Shown here: piece after piece, positions 40,801-55,800 of the stretch
Layout of the letters: each line of letters opens with the position of its first letter
Position numbering within the stretch: position 1 is the first letter of the stretch
Source: Prostheceraeus crozeri
Lineage: Eukaryota > Platyhelminthes > Polycladida > Euryleptidae
Direction: 5' to 3'
NCBI GenBank assembly: GCA_907163375.1
Contig: CAJQUW010008587.1
Coordinates: 720,525 to 784,524 of the forward strand
DNA: 64,000 nucleotides
The notes under the pieces: generated by a model
Databases searched by the model: none
What the model saw: only the letters and a program-made list of their open reading frames with translations
Told to the model about the DNA's origin: nothing
Translations under genes and position numbers: made by a program

Positions 40801-43800
40801 AATGATACATGCACTATGGTCGCATCATTGAATTCAATGATATCAAGATTCAAATATTCATACTGAAATTCTTTGGGATAAACCTTTTTATTTTCTTTCT
40901 TCTAATAGAAGAATAAATATGGAAAATGTGTTTTCGGCATTCAAATAATGCTTTATTGTCGGATGTTGTCATCCTACGTGTTAGTTACCTTACGACACCT
41001 GAAGACCGGCACACGTGAAATTTACAAATGACATGGATTATTGTAGTTGTAAGTTAATGAAATTAAGAAGGGCAGTTAATATCAGATATTTTGCTGAATA
41101 TACATGTATTTTGCCATAAGATTTTGATACTGAAACAGTTGTCGCCACCATATATCATTGTCATGACTATCACTGCTTAAATGTGCTATAACAGCTGGTC
41201 GTTTGTTTAGAGTGACTTGCATTAACGGTAAATGCTTGTAATTCTTTTAAAACAATGATTACAGATCTACTATGCTTTTCCGCTATGCTTTTTCGCAACT
41301 ACTAAAAGTGTGGTATATTGGTAGCATACTGTGCAGTGTTCGTGCGCAAGTTATTATCGATCCTCAGATATTTTATGACTAAATTTAGGTTGAAAGCAAA
41401 CAAATGAAAGAGTAAATAGTGTGTCTTCATTAGAAATCTATCAATGCCTAGAACAATAGTATTTGCGGGAATTTTGAATAAGTTTTGGACGTTGTGAGAG
41501 CAGTTTAGCGATACGGCAACATAATTTCCTTAGACTTCCTCCCTCTTCCAGAATAATTCTTGAAATAAGTAAAATTTCAACTTCTTGAAATGAAGCTGTT
41601 TTGATGAAAAGTTCGCTTTTTATGTAAATAATAATTTAAGCATATTAAATTTGCACCTGTACAAATTTGCCCATAAAGTGCGATACTTAAAATCAGTAAT
41701 GAATTTCAATTTAGCTGACAGTTTTCATGTTCATAAGCTCCCTTAATCCTGTGAAGAATGCCCGGACGATTCTAGCCATTTTGCAGCACATCAAAATACA
41801 TGTATATAAAATTTACAATTCTTGAAAGATTATGCTCCTGAGTAAAATAGATTCTACATTGGCAACAAAATTAATTTAATTTTCACCATCATTAAAGGCT
41901 GTCATGAATCGCTCAGCACAGCTGATGTTTACCTGATGAAAATATAAGCTCTACTCAAATATCCGTTTATAAGAAATTAAGAACTTTCACAAAGCCGAGC
42001 GGCTGGCATCAAGCAGTCGATGATACATCGGAGTTACAATTTCAAAATCACGAAACCGCACGACTTCGCAGCGATTGATTGCAATTTGCAGCATTACCAT
42101 GCTTCCATGTCCACCATAATTCCAAGAACAATCTCTGCTAATCAGAAGCCTTGTAATTCCGGCCAATCACAAACCGCAGATTTCTGAAAGTGATTCCACT
42201 GTTACTGACGACTGGTTGACATTGCACTTTATCACTTGCATCCACAGAATCAGATAGTTTAAGCGCATCCGCTTACTTAGAAGTCATTGAAATGCAAAAC
42301 GGTGGCACATGCAGGAACTTACAAGGTTGACAGAAAGAAAAATATGACGGATTCGTTGAATATCGAAAATAGTTTCATCATTAGTAAATTGCTGTGAATT
42401 CCTTCAAAATGCTCCGGTCTCTTCATTTCCTTCATATTCGAATAATGCAGATCATTGTACACACGTTTTGTCGGTGAAATTTTTCCTCTGATTGTTGTTT
42501 TAAGAGATAGCAGGTGCAAATAAAACAGTTTGCAAACTTTAGGAGAACTTCCCATCGTCTGTGTCCTTTGCTGTGCGATGCCGCTCTGATAAACACTCAC
42601 GGAAGCTTCGCATACATTTACTGCATGTACCTACGCTTGAAATCATTGAACTGGCTGCTTATTGTTCAATAACTATGGTACGATGTCAACTGAGTGTGCC
42701 AACCACAGAGATGCTGTCAGTCAGCCAACCACAGTCAGATTGCAGGCAGATTTGTCATATGAAAGTATCCATCTTTGCCTCAATTTTTCCCCGTGATAAA
42801 TTCGTTATATGGGAATATCATTCATACCGCTCGACTCTTCACGATCTAAATTTGCTGACTGTGTGGTACTTGGCGTGGTGTCAATTTTCTGGTCAGTCAG
42901 AATTCAATCTTGTACATGTACTTACATTACGTTCAATGAAAAATTGATCATCTTGCCCTCGAGGCTTGCTTTGGCTGTGACTATCAGTGTTGAGGAAAGT
43001 CATCTCTAGGCTCAGACACACACACAAAACAATTTATCTCTGTGTGGTGCCAACTCATTATCATTATAAAATACGAAACTTCCCTTCTAGACAAACAGAG
43101 GACAATGCGAACTGATTATCTAATTATGTACTTTTGCCTGGTGATGCTAGCCGCTCTACCGACAGAAGGTCCGGCTTCTAACCTTTTTACCGGACGATAT
43201 TCGGCTCTGAAAATCCGAGGGAGTTCCTGGAGCCCTCTCTCTGATTTTCATGTTCCTACGACTCAATCGTCCTCAAAATCACTGTAAAATACAATTGGCC
43301 TATGCTCCTTACAACGGTGGCATCAGTTTTGACCAACTCGGTCATCTTGTTACTATACATAACAATTCAAAATTTGAATTCCACTTAGTCAGACCTCATA
43401 GCTTCATTATCATCGTCCCCAAAAACATATGTGTATACTAATGCTTACAACATGTGCAGCTAATCCGCCTTTACCGGAAGTTCATCACATCTTCTCACAT
43501 TATTCCAAGTATTTCCATTTTCACAGGCATTACAAGTGAAAAAGCGACCTAAGGTGCCAAAGAATGAGTTGGAGGAAGTTGATTGGTGGAGTCGATATTA
43601 CGCATCCATTGACGATCTCGAAGACCAGGTTGGTATTCAGTTTGATCTTCTATTGAATCGTAATTATGATATTCAAGCATGGATGGTTGTTCAGTGAACG
43701 TATATTGTCTAACATCTCAACACTCTGATGACGCTTTGCATTCTAGAATGCTAAGAATGTCTACTAACCCGTTATAAGATGAAGAAGTGAATGAGTAGTG

Positions 43801-46800
43801 GGATGTGCTTTTTATCTGACCTTAAAATATCGCCGCGAACTAACCCATTCTGTCTAATCATTCATCTTATTGGTAAAGTGCATTTGCTTCACTGTCATCA
43901 TATAAACAAGAAAGTATTGAATGGTATTTGTCTCATGATTGATAATCTGACAATTTGGATTTTATGTATAGTAAAGGCAAAATTGAAGAAACTTTCCTGT
44001 TCACAAAATCCTTCCAAGAACTATTTAATATGTTCAGCTAGATGGCAAACAGTTCTCGTCGTCCCTCTGTCTCTCTTTCCCCCTTTCACTCTCATTCTCT
44101 CTCTCTCATCTTCTTATTCTCTCTTTCTCAAAACAAATGTCTAAGAGAATCATCTTCTTATTCTCTCTTTCTCAAAACAAATGCCTAAGAGAATCATAGA
44201 CTGCTGGAAATATTCCAATATCAATGAAGGAAACTGCAAGTTGATGTGATGTACGAGCGCATTATGTAGCCATCAGCATTCAGCATGTCATCAATGAACA
44301 ACAATAAAGAACATTATAGGAGGAAGAAGATACAAGCCAACACATGGTGTCAATAAATTTTCAAAATTAAAATTTTGCTGATGATGTAAGTGTTCAGAAG
44401 TAAATCACATTATTGTCAAAACTTAGTTTTGCAGCATAGCAGTCGAGTACACTTTTATTGGGGAGATTGGTCAAAGGATAATGATTGAAAAAACATTTTA
44501 TACACAAATTTTACAAAAAGTACATTGCTTAATCTATCATATCACACATCGCTCTATCTATTCACTAGGTGACTTGCCACGCTCAATTACGCGTAATTCA
44601 TGCGCAAACTACGCGTAATTACACATGACCCTAAACATCCGTGGCTACGCGTGACATTGCTGCAACATCTGTCGGCAGTCCTGTTACAAAGACTTTGCGT
44701 CTCATGTGTCTGCATGTATCAGAGGCTAAACAATGTGATAGGACCTCAATGTCGTGCTCATGGAAGACAGAAATGCTTAGCGGTTCAAGCGGCAACGCAT
44801 ACAACTGTAGACGACGCGCAAACTATAAACGCTCGCCCGCGCGTATTCCTAAACATTCCCCATGTTCAAAAGCATCAGATTAAGTGATTTCTGACACTTA
44901 GTGCAGCGCGTATGTACGCGCGTAGAAGAATAGAATGTCTTTAACCACGGATGTTCGGGGTGTTCCGCAATTACGAGTGAATCACACGTGGCATGTCACC
45001 TAGTGTTTCACCCTCTCTTATCTCCATTTTCAACTTGTCTGTCTCTTTAAATTATGATGATTTGAGGGACATAAGTATGGTTTTGAGAAAATTTCCATCA
45101 CAAAGATATAATAATTGGTTAGGAATAAATGCACGTAAGTTTGTGAATCGTGTGCTTCATATTTCGGATCTGCGTTATTCATTAGTCTGCCCATTGCTTT
45201 TACAGGACAAGATGAAGGTGGGAGTTCAAATTTCAGTTGAAAAATATAATCTTTTTGATAGATAGATTTCTAGAAATCCGTAGTTTGAAAATGGTTGACG
45301 TTGTCACTTCTGCACAATTGCATGATTGGATCTACATGTACAGTATCATGAAACGAATGTTCTTTAGCCAGGATGAGGGATCTACATGTATTAGGAACTA
45401 CAACATTTCACTTGCTTATCATTTCATGCATTAATAATCGGGAGAACTCAAAAGTCCGTGAAACGAAGTGCGAAAGAGATATCTACCCGAAGCAAAATTG
45501 CAGCGGTTAAAATTGCAGTTTAAGCAGCTCGAAAATTGCCGCAGTTCAATGTACACGAATCTTGAAGTATCATGCACATAGTTTGTCACTCACCAATATA
45601 CCCTAAACCTAAAATCAGCGACCATTCAGCATGTAGAGGTCTGACGTATCTCATGCTTGAGAAGCGAAGTTGGGTTATTGCTCTCATACGGTCGCAGCAC
45701 GTGAATCTAAAGGAGACGTTGGGGGGGGGGGTTTACAGGAAGATAATGAAATGCTAAGACTGGGTCAGAAATATCACGATAAACCGGGCCCATTGCCGAG
45801 CAGGAAAATGCAGTTCCATGCACGTACAAGTATGAGTGCACTGTCGCAATTTCTCTTATGGGTAAGATATTGACTCGAACTCAGTATGTAAAGAAGTTTT
45901 ACTGCATAACTGACTTCTTGCATCGCTCAACTGAATAGAAAACTCCCTCAACAAAATGCAAAGGAAATATCTGTGAAAATAATTTGACGTTTTGGTGCTT
46001 GCATCATGATGTTACATAATCAAGGAGTAAGAGCATAAAAGTTTCCACAAAGCAGTAGAGCTGTGTTGCTGAAGGTGATAAAGCATGATTTCTGTTGGAG
46101 AGCAGTTTAGCACAATTTATGTAAGCAGTAAATAATTTGTTGAAAATTTGTTCAACAATTTCTGCTTGTCAATGTGCCGCTATCAACTTATTACGCTCAA
46201 ATAATTGAAATTAGTAATCGTTTAAACTCGATTAAATTAGATTAACTAATAAATAATTAATAATTAATTAATTAAACTAAATTAGATTTGACAATGTAAT
46301 CAAGTTTCGATTTTGCAAGGACCACTTGGACAAGATAAAATAGAAAAAGAGAATTAACTCACTCATGATCACATTGGTTCAATCCAAATACTGTCAGTGG
46401 AAGCCTTGTGTCATCAAATAATGTTTTCTTTTCAATTTTCTGAGTTTCAGAAAGTCCCGTTTTGGATAGGGCCAGCAGGAAATGGAAAATATTTGTAAGA
46501 TAAATAGGCTAGCCAGTGGGATGAAGGTAACCGGAATCACAGATGTGAGATTTACTAACACATTATCTACTTCAACAGAATTTATTGATGATAACTTTTT
46601 TTCAAGGAGATCTAAATTGCTAAAGGAGGGAAACTGATTTTCAGTACTTACATAAGTTGGCGGATAACCCTATTTTACGCATTCTTGGTTGTTGTTCAAA
46701 AAGTATAAAAGTTAGACGTTAATATATTGTGATAATTTTTACGAATTCCTGAGATCCAGCTTACATTTGGTCGACGCAAACATGAAAAATATGACCTTTA

Positions 46801-49800
46801 CTTGGAAGTACTTGTTTTTAGAAATTCGAAGGTTTTGCAAATTTTGAAGGAAATCAAACATCTTTATCCATTCCTATTGTTTATATATCACTCATTAAGT
46901 GTACTCATTAAGTCACAAGAAGCATACTCATTTATGTGCTAATGCAGCTGTGATGATACAGGGTGCTCGTGAAGTCTGTACTTGATGTTTTTTTTGCTAT
47001 ACCTGCTGTATTTTAATGAGTCGCTAAAAGTTTCAACAAGAAAATGAAGATACAGTCCTGAAGTTTTACTTGATATGATGATTAAAAAATCTTTCCTTGC
47101 TAGATTTCTACAGGAAACGAAACTTGCTTTGAACGTCTACATATGAATGTAAGCGAAGAGCTTTCATGGGAAAATGGCGGTTTACAGATCTATCAATGGA
47201 ATTACCTACCTTGTGCTCATAATTTTGCAATTAGGATATTCCGCCTACTTATGAAAAAAAATAAATGCGCCGAGTGCCATTTTCTCCCACTGTAGCAATC
47301 TAGATCTCCTTGATTTTTCTTTGGCTGAAATTCATACTACTCATATGATGAAGTGACAATAGTGACACTGTCTGTTAAATTCAGTCAGAGCCGGTGAGTC
47401 AATCATGTTCAATCATTTTTCGCATATATTTGTTGGCCATTGCGGAGCTACAGTTCAAAACTTAATGTCTAGCCTAGGAACCATTTCTTCCGCAGAAAGA
47501 TGAAGTAAAACACAAATAGTTTACCTAAAGATTTGCTTCTTGCCTTGTTAAGGATGTTATGATGACATCCTTGACAAACAAGAAGCAAAAATTTGGGTAA
47601 AAATTGGTGTTTTAGTTTATCCTACTGCGGAAGAAAGGGCTCCTAGGCCAAACATTGACTTTTCAATCGTGTTCATACATCGCCTGTGTTGCTTCTGATG
47701 TGTTTTGTGAATAGAGCTTTCTTCGCTATATATAAGGATGGCTTCATCTATTGTGCGGCTGTTGTTCTGTCGGGATAATCATGAAGGAAAACTGTAATAT
47801 TGTAGATTTGTGTAATTCGATATCGATTATAGTATTACAGAAAATCTGATTGATTTTTGCCATATATGAACGTTTTTCATTATATTTCGTCATTTGAACG
47901 TGTTTTTCAAATTTGCTTATAAACTGTAGAATTTGATCAACATCGCAAAACGTCAGATGATTATGAATGATTGTATTTTCCACCTGCATGCAACATTTCA
48001 TGTAGACTGAATGATAACTTCGAGAATTGTGGTAGTTTATGTGAAGTGTAAAGGTCCAAAATGGCAATTATGTGATAAAGTCTCAACAAGAATGTTATTG
48101 GCAAAGATAAATGGCGCCGTTCTGAGAAGTGGTTGGATCATTTTAGATGGCAGGCGACGAAGTGGCTGACAATACAAAGCAATACAAGCACGGGCTTGAC
48201 AGGTTGAAAAGATAGCCATCCTTCTGATCATTAGCTCCTGATCACACCAACTCCTTTATTTACATGCTTAGTAGTAGGCTATTTTCCCGAAGTACATGAA
48301 ATTGTATGTTGATGGAAAATGCTATCACTTAAGCGACATTGCTGAGTTGATGAATTCTATGATTACCACCAAAAGTACCCAATACAATACTAAGAGTTCA
48401 CAATGCAATATTGGACCGTGCCGTTTTCGACATTGTCATTGACTTCCGTGACAGGAGACATAGACTAATGGTAATGCGTTGTTGTACTCAACATATTGTA
48501 TATCTTCTAATAGAACTCGGGTCAGACTCAGAAGCATCTTATGGACCCTATAGCCCATACATAAACATCCCGTTACTGCTGTACAATTGTCCATGTACCT
48601 ACCTTTTAACTGGTAGGTATTCATATGCAAGACATGACGATTTCACAATTAGTTGGCTAATAATGACACAGTGAATTCTACATGTAATTCCATCTTTGAT
48701 AATGTACTGATACGTACCGGTATACCCGTGCGCACCCACGTATCACACGTAGTCTTCCTTCATTCGCAATTCCTTGTAGCGCGTGGGTTTCTATGACTTG
48801 CGTATAGCACGGACACCAGAAACAAAAATTAGACAAACTTATGTGTTGAATAATTATGTTAGAGATAGTATGCTACAAGAATACCTCGGCTACTCAAGAT
48901 ATCAGGCGTATGTAAGAAAGATATAACGATATACTGTACTAGCAGCGAGAGCCGTCATATAATAGGCCGGTATTTTTATGTAGGTTCACCGAATGCTATG
49001 GTTGATATCGTGCTTTTGCTGATGCATTTTTAATGTAATTGAATAGTAGAACCCGGGCCTCTAATAAAACCCGGGTTCTATTAGAAGATATACGGTGGTT
49101 TCAGTGCTTTTCTATGGCAGGACAGAAATGAAGAGGGTGCAAAAACATATCTAGACCAATAACAATAGGTACTGGTGGCTTGTCAGTATACTTTGAAAAT
49201 ATTCAGCGTTATCGGATCTAGTGAAATACAAAATTATTTTGGTGCAGCAACTTGCATATTTCAGTAACTTGATTCTGAAGACTTCTAAAGATCTAATAAT
49301 CTGCGCGTAGTCGAGCAGCTGAGATTACCATCAACAAACAGCCGCTGTCCATTATGGTCTCACTAACTGAAACAAAGCGAAAAGTCAGATTTCCTTGAAA
49401 AAAACCTGCACGAAGTCTATAATAACATACTAACTTATGAGGGTCTTGCAAAAATTGGAAAAAGCGGGCGGAGTTACCTATTTTTACCGGCATATCTTCA
49501 TCAAAACTTACATATTGACCAACTGTCACATTCCAGCTCGTAACTACTGTACAATGTTGCTTATTTCCTTCAATTTTCTGTCATTAAAGCACGAACTGCG
49601 GCGATGTCGAATCGATCCGTATGACTGCGACGTGTTTTGGACTTTGGTATGACAACATTCTGACTTCTTAGTCGAAATTAAGATGTCTTTCGTTATATCT
49701 CAACAACAAAATTCGATTTGAGCATACTTTCTTGATCATTGATTCTGCTGGAATACTTCTAATCAGTTTTTCAGTTGTTGTATGACTGCTGATTTTCTGT

Positions 49801-52800
49801 TATGCTAAAACAATTAATTTTAGATATTTTCTAGCAAGTGGGAATCTAAAAAATTAGAATCAGGCATCTACAGCAGCAGACCTTTAACAAACTCTTGCAT
49901 AGAATGATAGAAGTTTTAAATTTCTTATGCTCAGAAAAGAGACAAATATTGATGGCCACAGTCATCACGATGAAGACCGATTCATGGTGCTCACCAACCG
50001 CCAGGTCGTTATGAAGATGATATTTAGCGGCATCAAAAATTTGTAAATTTAATAATTAGGAACATATCAACATAAACAGAATTTCTGGATGATATTAAAC
50101 TTTTGGCAATTTTAGAATCCAACTTTCTGTATAGCCGTAGAAATTATCAGGAATAATGTTTGCGTATAATTACTACATAGTTTCATAAACTAAAGCCCAT
50201 AGATTGCGGCGATAAGAGATAAAATGCTTAAGAACTGATTGATCAAAATACCCCTTTTCTTCGAAGTAGATTTAATCTTGGTTTTATAAATGGAAAACTG
50301 ACAAATTGATGAAGCATTGTCCGTTTTAAATTTGAAATAATTATTATTTACCACCGGAGCTGTGGCCTTGTGGTTGAGTGTTCGCTCTGCGTCCGGGAGA
50401 CCTTGGTCGGGCCAAACCTAAGACTTTTAAAATAGGTACATTCTGCATTCTTGCTAAGCAATCAGCACAAAAGGAATGAGAGTGGATGAATGACAACTCG
50501 GCCACATGGAAGAATGGCTCCTTGTCTAATGTCCTTTCGAGTATAAACAAGGTTCATTTATTTATTTTGTTTCGACTTGCATAATATGTGACTAGTGCAT
50601 TTGGTAGGATGTCCGCAAGTTTATGTGTTGAGATAGTGTCTTGGTTAAAGCAAGACCACATCGAGAGCTCCTACGTCTACTTGAAGTGCTACCGGTCATG
50701 ATTTTGAAAGGACTTATCTACATTTAAACTTGGGTGGAACAGAAGAGAATAAATAATAACTAAAGAAAATAATTAAGTAGTGGAAGTAAATAAATAATAT
50801 GTCATTTCAAAACATTCGGATTCAAATAAATGAAAAATAATCTGGAATACATTCAAATGAAACATCAATTTGGCTCTTAGAGAATTAAATCACGGGTTTC
50901 ATCACCATCAGAATTAATAGAAATTAATTCATCTCTGCATCGTGTCTTTATTTCAGTCAATAGACTCAAACCAGGTGACATTGACAATTTATTCATCAAA
51001 ATGTTCCAGAGAGGAATTCTTGTATGAATACTATCTTTAAAGCTTTAAGTAATTTATTATCTGTTGACATGTTACTGTCAGCGCAGCAGTATAAATTGAA
51101 ATCGTGTTTAGATTGATTGTTATTAAGTGTGACGAACAACTGATATTCAACAACAAAACTCGCAAAATTCAAAGATAGAATTCCTCTCTCGATCGTTGCC
51201 TCATGCTTGCATGTGACATTGTTGTGCTTTGTAAATTTAGGAATATTTTTCAATATTAGATGGTTTTCAGAAATTACTTGAAATGGTGACTTGGTGCTTT
51301 ACTGACAACTGAGTTTGTCGAAATGTGTATTTTATTAGAATTACTTATCAGACTGCATATTAATCAACTGGAAATGTCAATATTTCTGACCATGTAGTCA
51401 TGTGCTCATTTGTTAAAGTTAACAACAGAAGGAAATCAAGTGAATATTTTTCATTTCGTGTGGAAGTGAAAAGACAATTTTCCCATGTAAATTGTCGGGA
51501 GGTAAAATCAACTTTTCAGTCTCACGGGATGAGAAAGATAACTTTTCCTTACGCAGCTAACTTTTTCAATGAAAATTCCTATACAGAACAAATCATAGAA
51601 GTCTCTAAACAAGTCATGATTAGCCAGAGACTACCAAGATATCAATGTAGTCACAGGATTAGCTCATTCATAGATTTCGCGGTGTAACCATCAATCTTAT
51701 AATAAGCAAGTCACAAAATGAAAATCTACATTCTTTCGAGAAGAAATAAACGTTTCCTCCCTTAGATATCTGTCCATCCCTCGCTGCGCTCGAGATGGGT
51801 CGCTGTATAACAGAGCTGCAGGAGGAAAAGTTGATATTTCTTCTCTCAAGAAAATAGCTATAGTGAACAAGTGAATATAATGCACAATCAGTGGCGTATT
51901 CTCCGTACCTGCGAGGCCTTCGGCGCATACTCAAAAAAAATTTCCCAACAATTATAAAAATGAAAAATGTCATCATTCATTTAAATTCGATAACTTCTCG
52001 TGACAGCTGTGCACAGCTTTCCGTCTCAAAAATCAGACGCTCAACCTCATTGAACAGTTTTGCAGCACGTGCTCGAATCACAGCTGTTTTCTTCGAACAA
52101 TTAGACACACAAGCTGGTCGTGTGTTCAGACGGAGCATTGATGTTCAGACAGCGAAAGAGAGTTGTGTGCGTGTGAGGCAGTAAGCGCACGCGCCCGAGC
52201 CAATATTGGCTTTCCCGATAGACATAAATGCTTTGCCTTCTCCAATTTTTGCAATGAAATTCTACGCAATTCTTGATCGAGTCGCGGTACCTAAATATAG
52301 TAAGGGAAGCGCAACCCAATTGTTCCTGGATTCGCTTAATGTAAGAGAGGCCACTATGTCAACAGTAGCAGATGGCTGAAGTTCAGACAAGACTGCGATC
52401 AGATGATGAGTGTTCTCCAATGAATGCAGAGTAATACATCTGACTCGAACACCCAGATTCGGTAGAATTCCATAACTTGTTTTTACGTTATTGATGTGAC
52501 GCTATCATTAGTACTGCAGATGAGATCATAACCACGCCTTTCGTCCGAAGAGAATATACTGAAAAGATGACAGTCGTCAAGCAAGGTGGGCCAACACCTG
52601 ATATAAAATGAAAGTAGTCACAGAGAAAGAAATACACAAGACATTTTAATGCATCAAAACTTCAAACAAGTGAGTGGCTGACCGGCCGTGAGAAACACAG
52701 GAAACTGTTGGCCTTGCCTTCTTTTTCTCGAGATAATGTGGTCTCAGCTCCTTGGGTAAGGCGGTTAAGCAACATGAGCAATCATTTCTCATGTGCACAT

Positions 52801-55800
52801 TCAGTTGGCCTTAAAAGTGTTCGGGATATTGTTATCAAAAATTCAGCTGTTATGAAAATTAATGTTGTAACATAAAAGTGTTTGGTATAGAAATAGTATT
52901 CCAATGCCGAGTGAAGGCCTATGGTCTCGGAGCACGCGACGCCACTGTGCACAATATATCTATATAATAGTGAAAGTATATAATTAGTGAAATATCTACA
53001 AATTATGCAAATCTATCATTTGACCGAAATAGGCATTTATATATCTAAATGACAATTCCTGTTTGTTGATGACTAAAATTCGGTCGAAACCTGAATAACA
53101 TTTCTGGTTACTTTAAATTGTATAAAGATAGCACACATTAGATGTACAATTAAATCATACTTTTTGCAGAATGTAGTAAAGTTCAAAGTAAATAAAAGTC
53201 AAAGCTTGTATATCAATCTGAATGATGGAAATTTTGTATGAAGGAAAATGTATATGGAGGGATGCTCATTCCTGTCATTTCGTAGACAATTTCGGAGCAT
53301 TGTGACTGATTGTCAAACAGTAAATTGCCTTCTAAGTTGAATTTTATTATTCTTAAAGCATTCTTCATATTGCTATGTATGAAATCTCAATTCACATAAT
53401 TTAGTAAAATTTGCTCGCAAGAACATTTCCTTTTTCAATTACTAACTCAAGCACACCAGCACAAAGAGCTTTAAAGAGTTCTGTTTACAAATTTACCGGC
53501 AATTGTATTCTGACGTCTCATGTATGATCGCTGCCTTTCTGCAAGAGACCATCAAATCGATTGTGAATATGTTTGTAATTTCACCACCTATTTTCATTAT
53601 TGATGTGTTAAGAATAGCTTATATTTCTGAATTAGCGAAATTTTATTTTCCTCTAATATAGGGATTTTCATGTATGCAGTAATGACAATATCTTCGATTA
53701 TTTGGATTAATAACCAATGGAATGTATGAATCAATGCATGTCATTCATCTCTTCTACACTATCTTTATTAGCCAGATATTAGTAATTGCTAAACGATGTT
53801 TGTAATTGTCAATGGCACTGTAGTTTCATAAAATCTTCCACACGGTCTTTGCTTCAAATCTTTCATTAGCAACTTTTCAGTAGATCCATAACATGTAATT
53901 TGATATATAATGCAATCATATTGTACAATTGTGAAGTTATCATAAGTAATGTTTTGAGTGATAGTTTGATACATACTGCAAATGAAAAATGGTAGAATTA
54001 GTATTTTTGTTTTAATCTATCTTAGCGTTGAAATGAGACTGTAACTGTATACTGCAATGCCTTCACGTTGATATATCTTATGATACGATCACGGAATTTA
54101 TGCTTTCAATCAGCGCTTTCACAAATGCACGTACCGTATGCGTCGTTTATGCTGCAGGGTTACACATGAACTTACTAGTAATTTGAAAACTCCATAAATA
54201 TAGACTTTTGAGTCTCATCTATTGGAAAAGAAATCATCGGGATAACTGGTTCCTAGGTAACTTACATGGACAAGAACTGCTCAGTATTTCCCATTTACAG
54301 ATAATTGTGTTTCCATGAAAAAGTCGGCCTGAGTTTATCTTCATTTGTGTAGGAAGTAAGCACAAAGCCAGTTGATGTCTACGAAGTCGATTTTTATTGC
54401 GAGGCCCTTCAGCCACCACAGCCGTCTATCGTCTGGTAAGTGACAGGAACACGTCAGTAGATGATTAACGTCATTCATATTGCCGATGGTCAGACCACAG
54501 ATACAAATTGCTTTGTCTACGTTGCTTGGTCTAAAGATCACAATTTTTTAATGCTAATGGTCACGCTTAGAACTAGTCGTGAGGGGTCGCGACAGCCGAA
54601 TCCATCTCTGTGGGTCCGACACAACTTATACAAATATATAATATAATATAGAATATATAATGAGTATATAAATATATAGAAATAGGAACGAGCAGATAAC
54701 AAAATTACATGACTTCAAAATAAAAATAATGGCACAACGATACTACCTACAAATACTGGAAAGTAACAGTGAAGAAAATGAAGAAAATAATAATAAAAAA
54801 AACACAAATGTAGAGTCCACTAGGCCTCTTTAACATTCATTTCTCGCCAGTTGCACTCCTGATCAATAACTTTCATCCTTCGAGATTCACGCTGTGACCG
54901 GAGTCCCAGGCATGGTGGGCAACATTCGAACGCACGACGTCACAGTCACGAATGGTATATCGATGACACATTGGTTTATTGGCTAACTTCTTCAGACGAC
55001 TTGCTTGCATTTATGGAATTTTTGAACAGCCTGATTCTCAGCATCAGCGCTACAATAGAGAAGGAGATGGATGGCATTCTACCGCGTTCTTTTTCTTTCT
55101 TCCAAAGTTCGCCTTGACTCCCCGACATAGCTCCACTCACAGTCCTGATAGTCCTGCGGTAGCTGGTAAACCACGCCAAACTGTGTAGTAGGAGCAGGGC
55201 GTTTCCTCACCAACTGACTCCATAATATGGTCGTAGGCCTCATCCCAACACGAACATCCACTCTCCGTAAAGCACTCCTGATCCGCTCAGAAAATTTGTG
55301 GACTCTACATTTGTCTTCGTGCTATAGAACTAAGCACCGCATCAGTGTCTTTTGGTTTCTTTAGTATTTTGTTCATTTTCTTTACTGTTACTTTCCAGTA
55401 TTTGTAAGTAGTATCCTCGTGCCAACACTTTTATCTTGACATGTTATCTTATTATCTATTCGTTTCTATTTCTATTGTATAATTTGCGTCTGACAATTTG
55501 AAGTATGAGTGACGTTAATCATCCACGGATGTCTTCCTGTCATTTGCCTGACGACAGAAAAACGAAAATCAACTGGCTTTTGGCTTGCTCCCCACATAAA
55601 TGAAGATAATTATGTGCACAGCACACATAAATACATTATTTTTCATGCAAACCTGCTTGATGCAAGTCTAAATGACTTTATTTGACGTCCCATCTAGATA
55701 TTTTGTTCATTGAGTTGCTGCAATGATTTTCAATATATGAAAGCGATTTGCTAATATATACATAATATTTTTAAATAAATATCAAAAGTAATTCCTTTTC

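Noticed and set aside
43105-43284. Small ORF beginning '[19 protein letters not shown]', like a secreted peptide precursor
   Set aside because: A single hydrophobic start is weak evidence. There is no mature-peptide pattern, no splice context and no conservation to lean on, so chance is likelier.
44600-44887. Overlapping 80- and 95-codon ORFs
   Set aside because: They lie entirely inside the CpG-rich non-autonomous element, and their openness follows from its composition.
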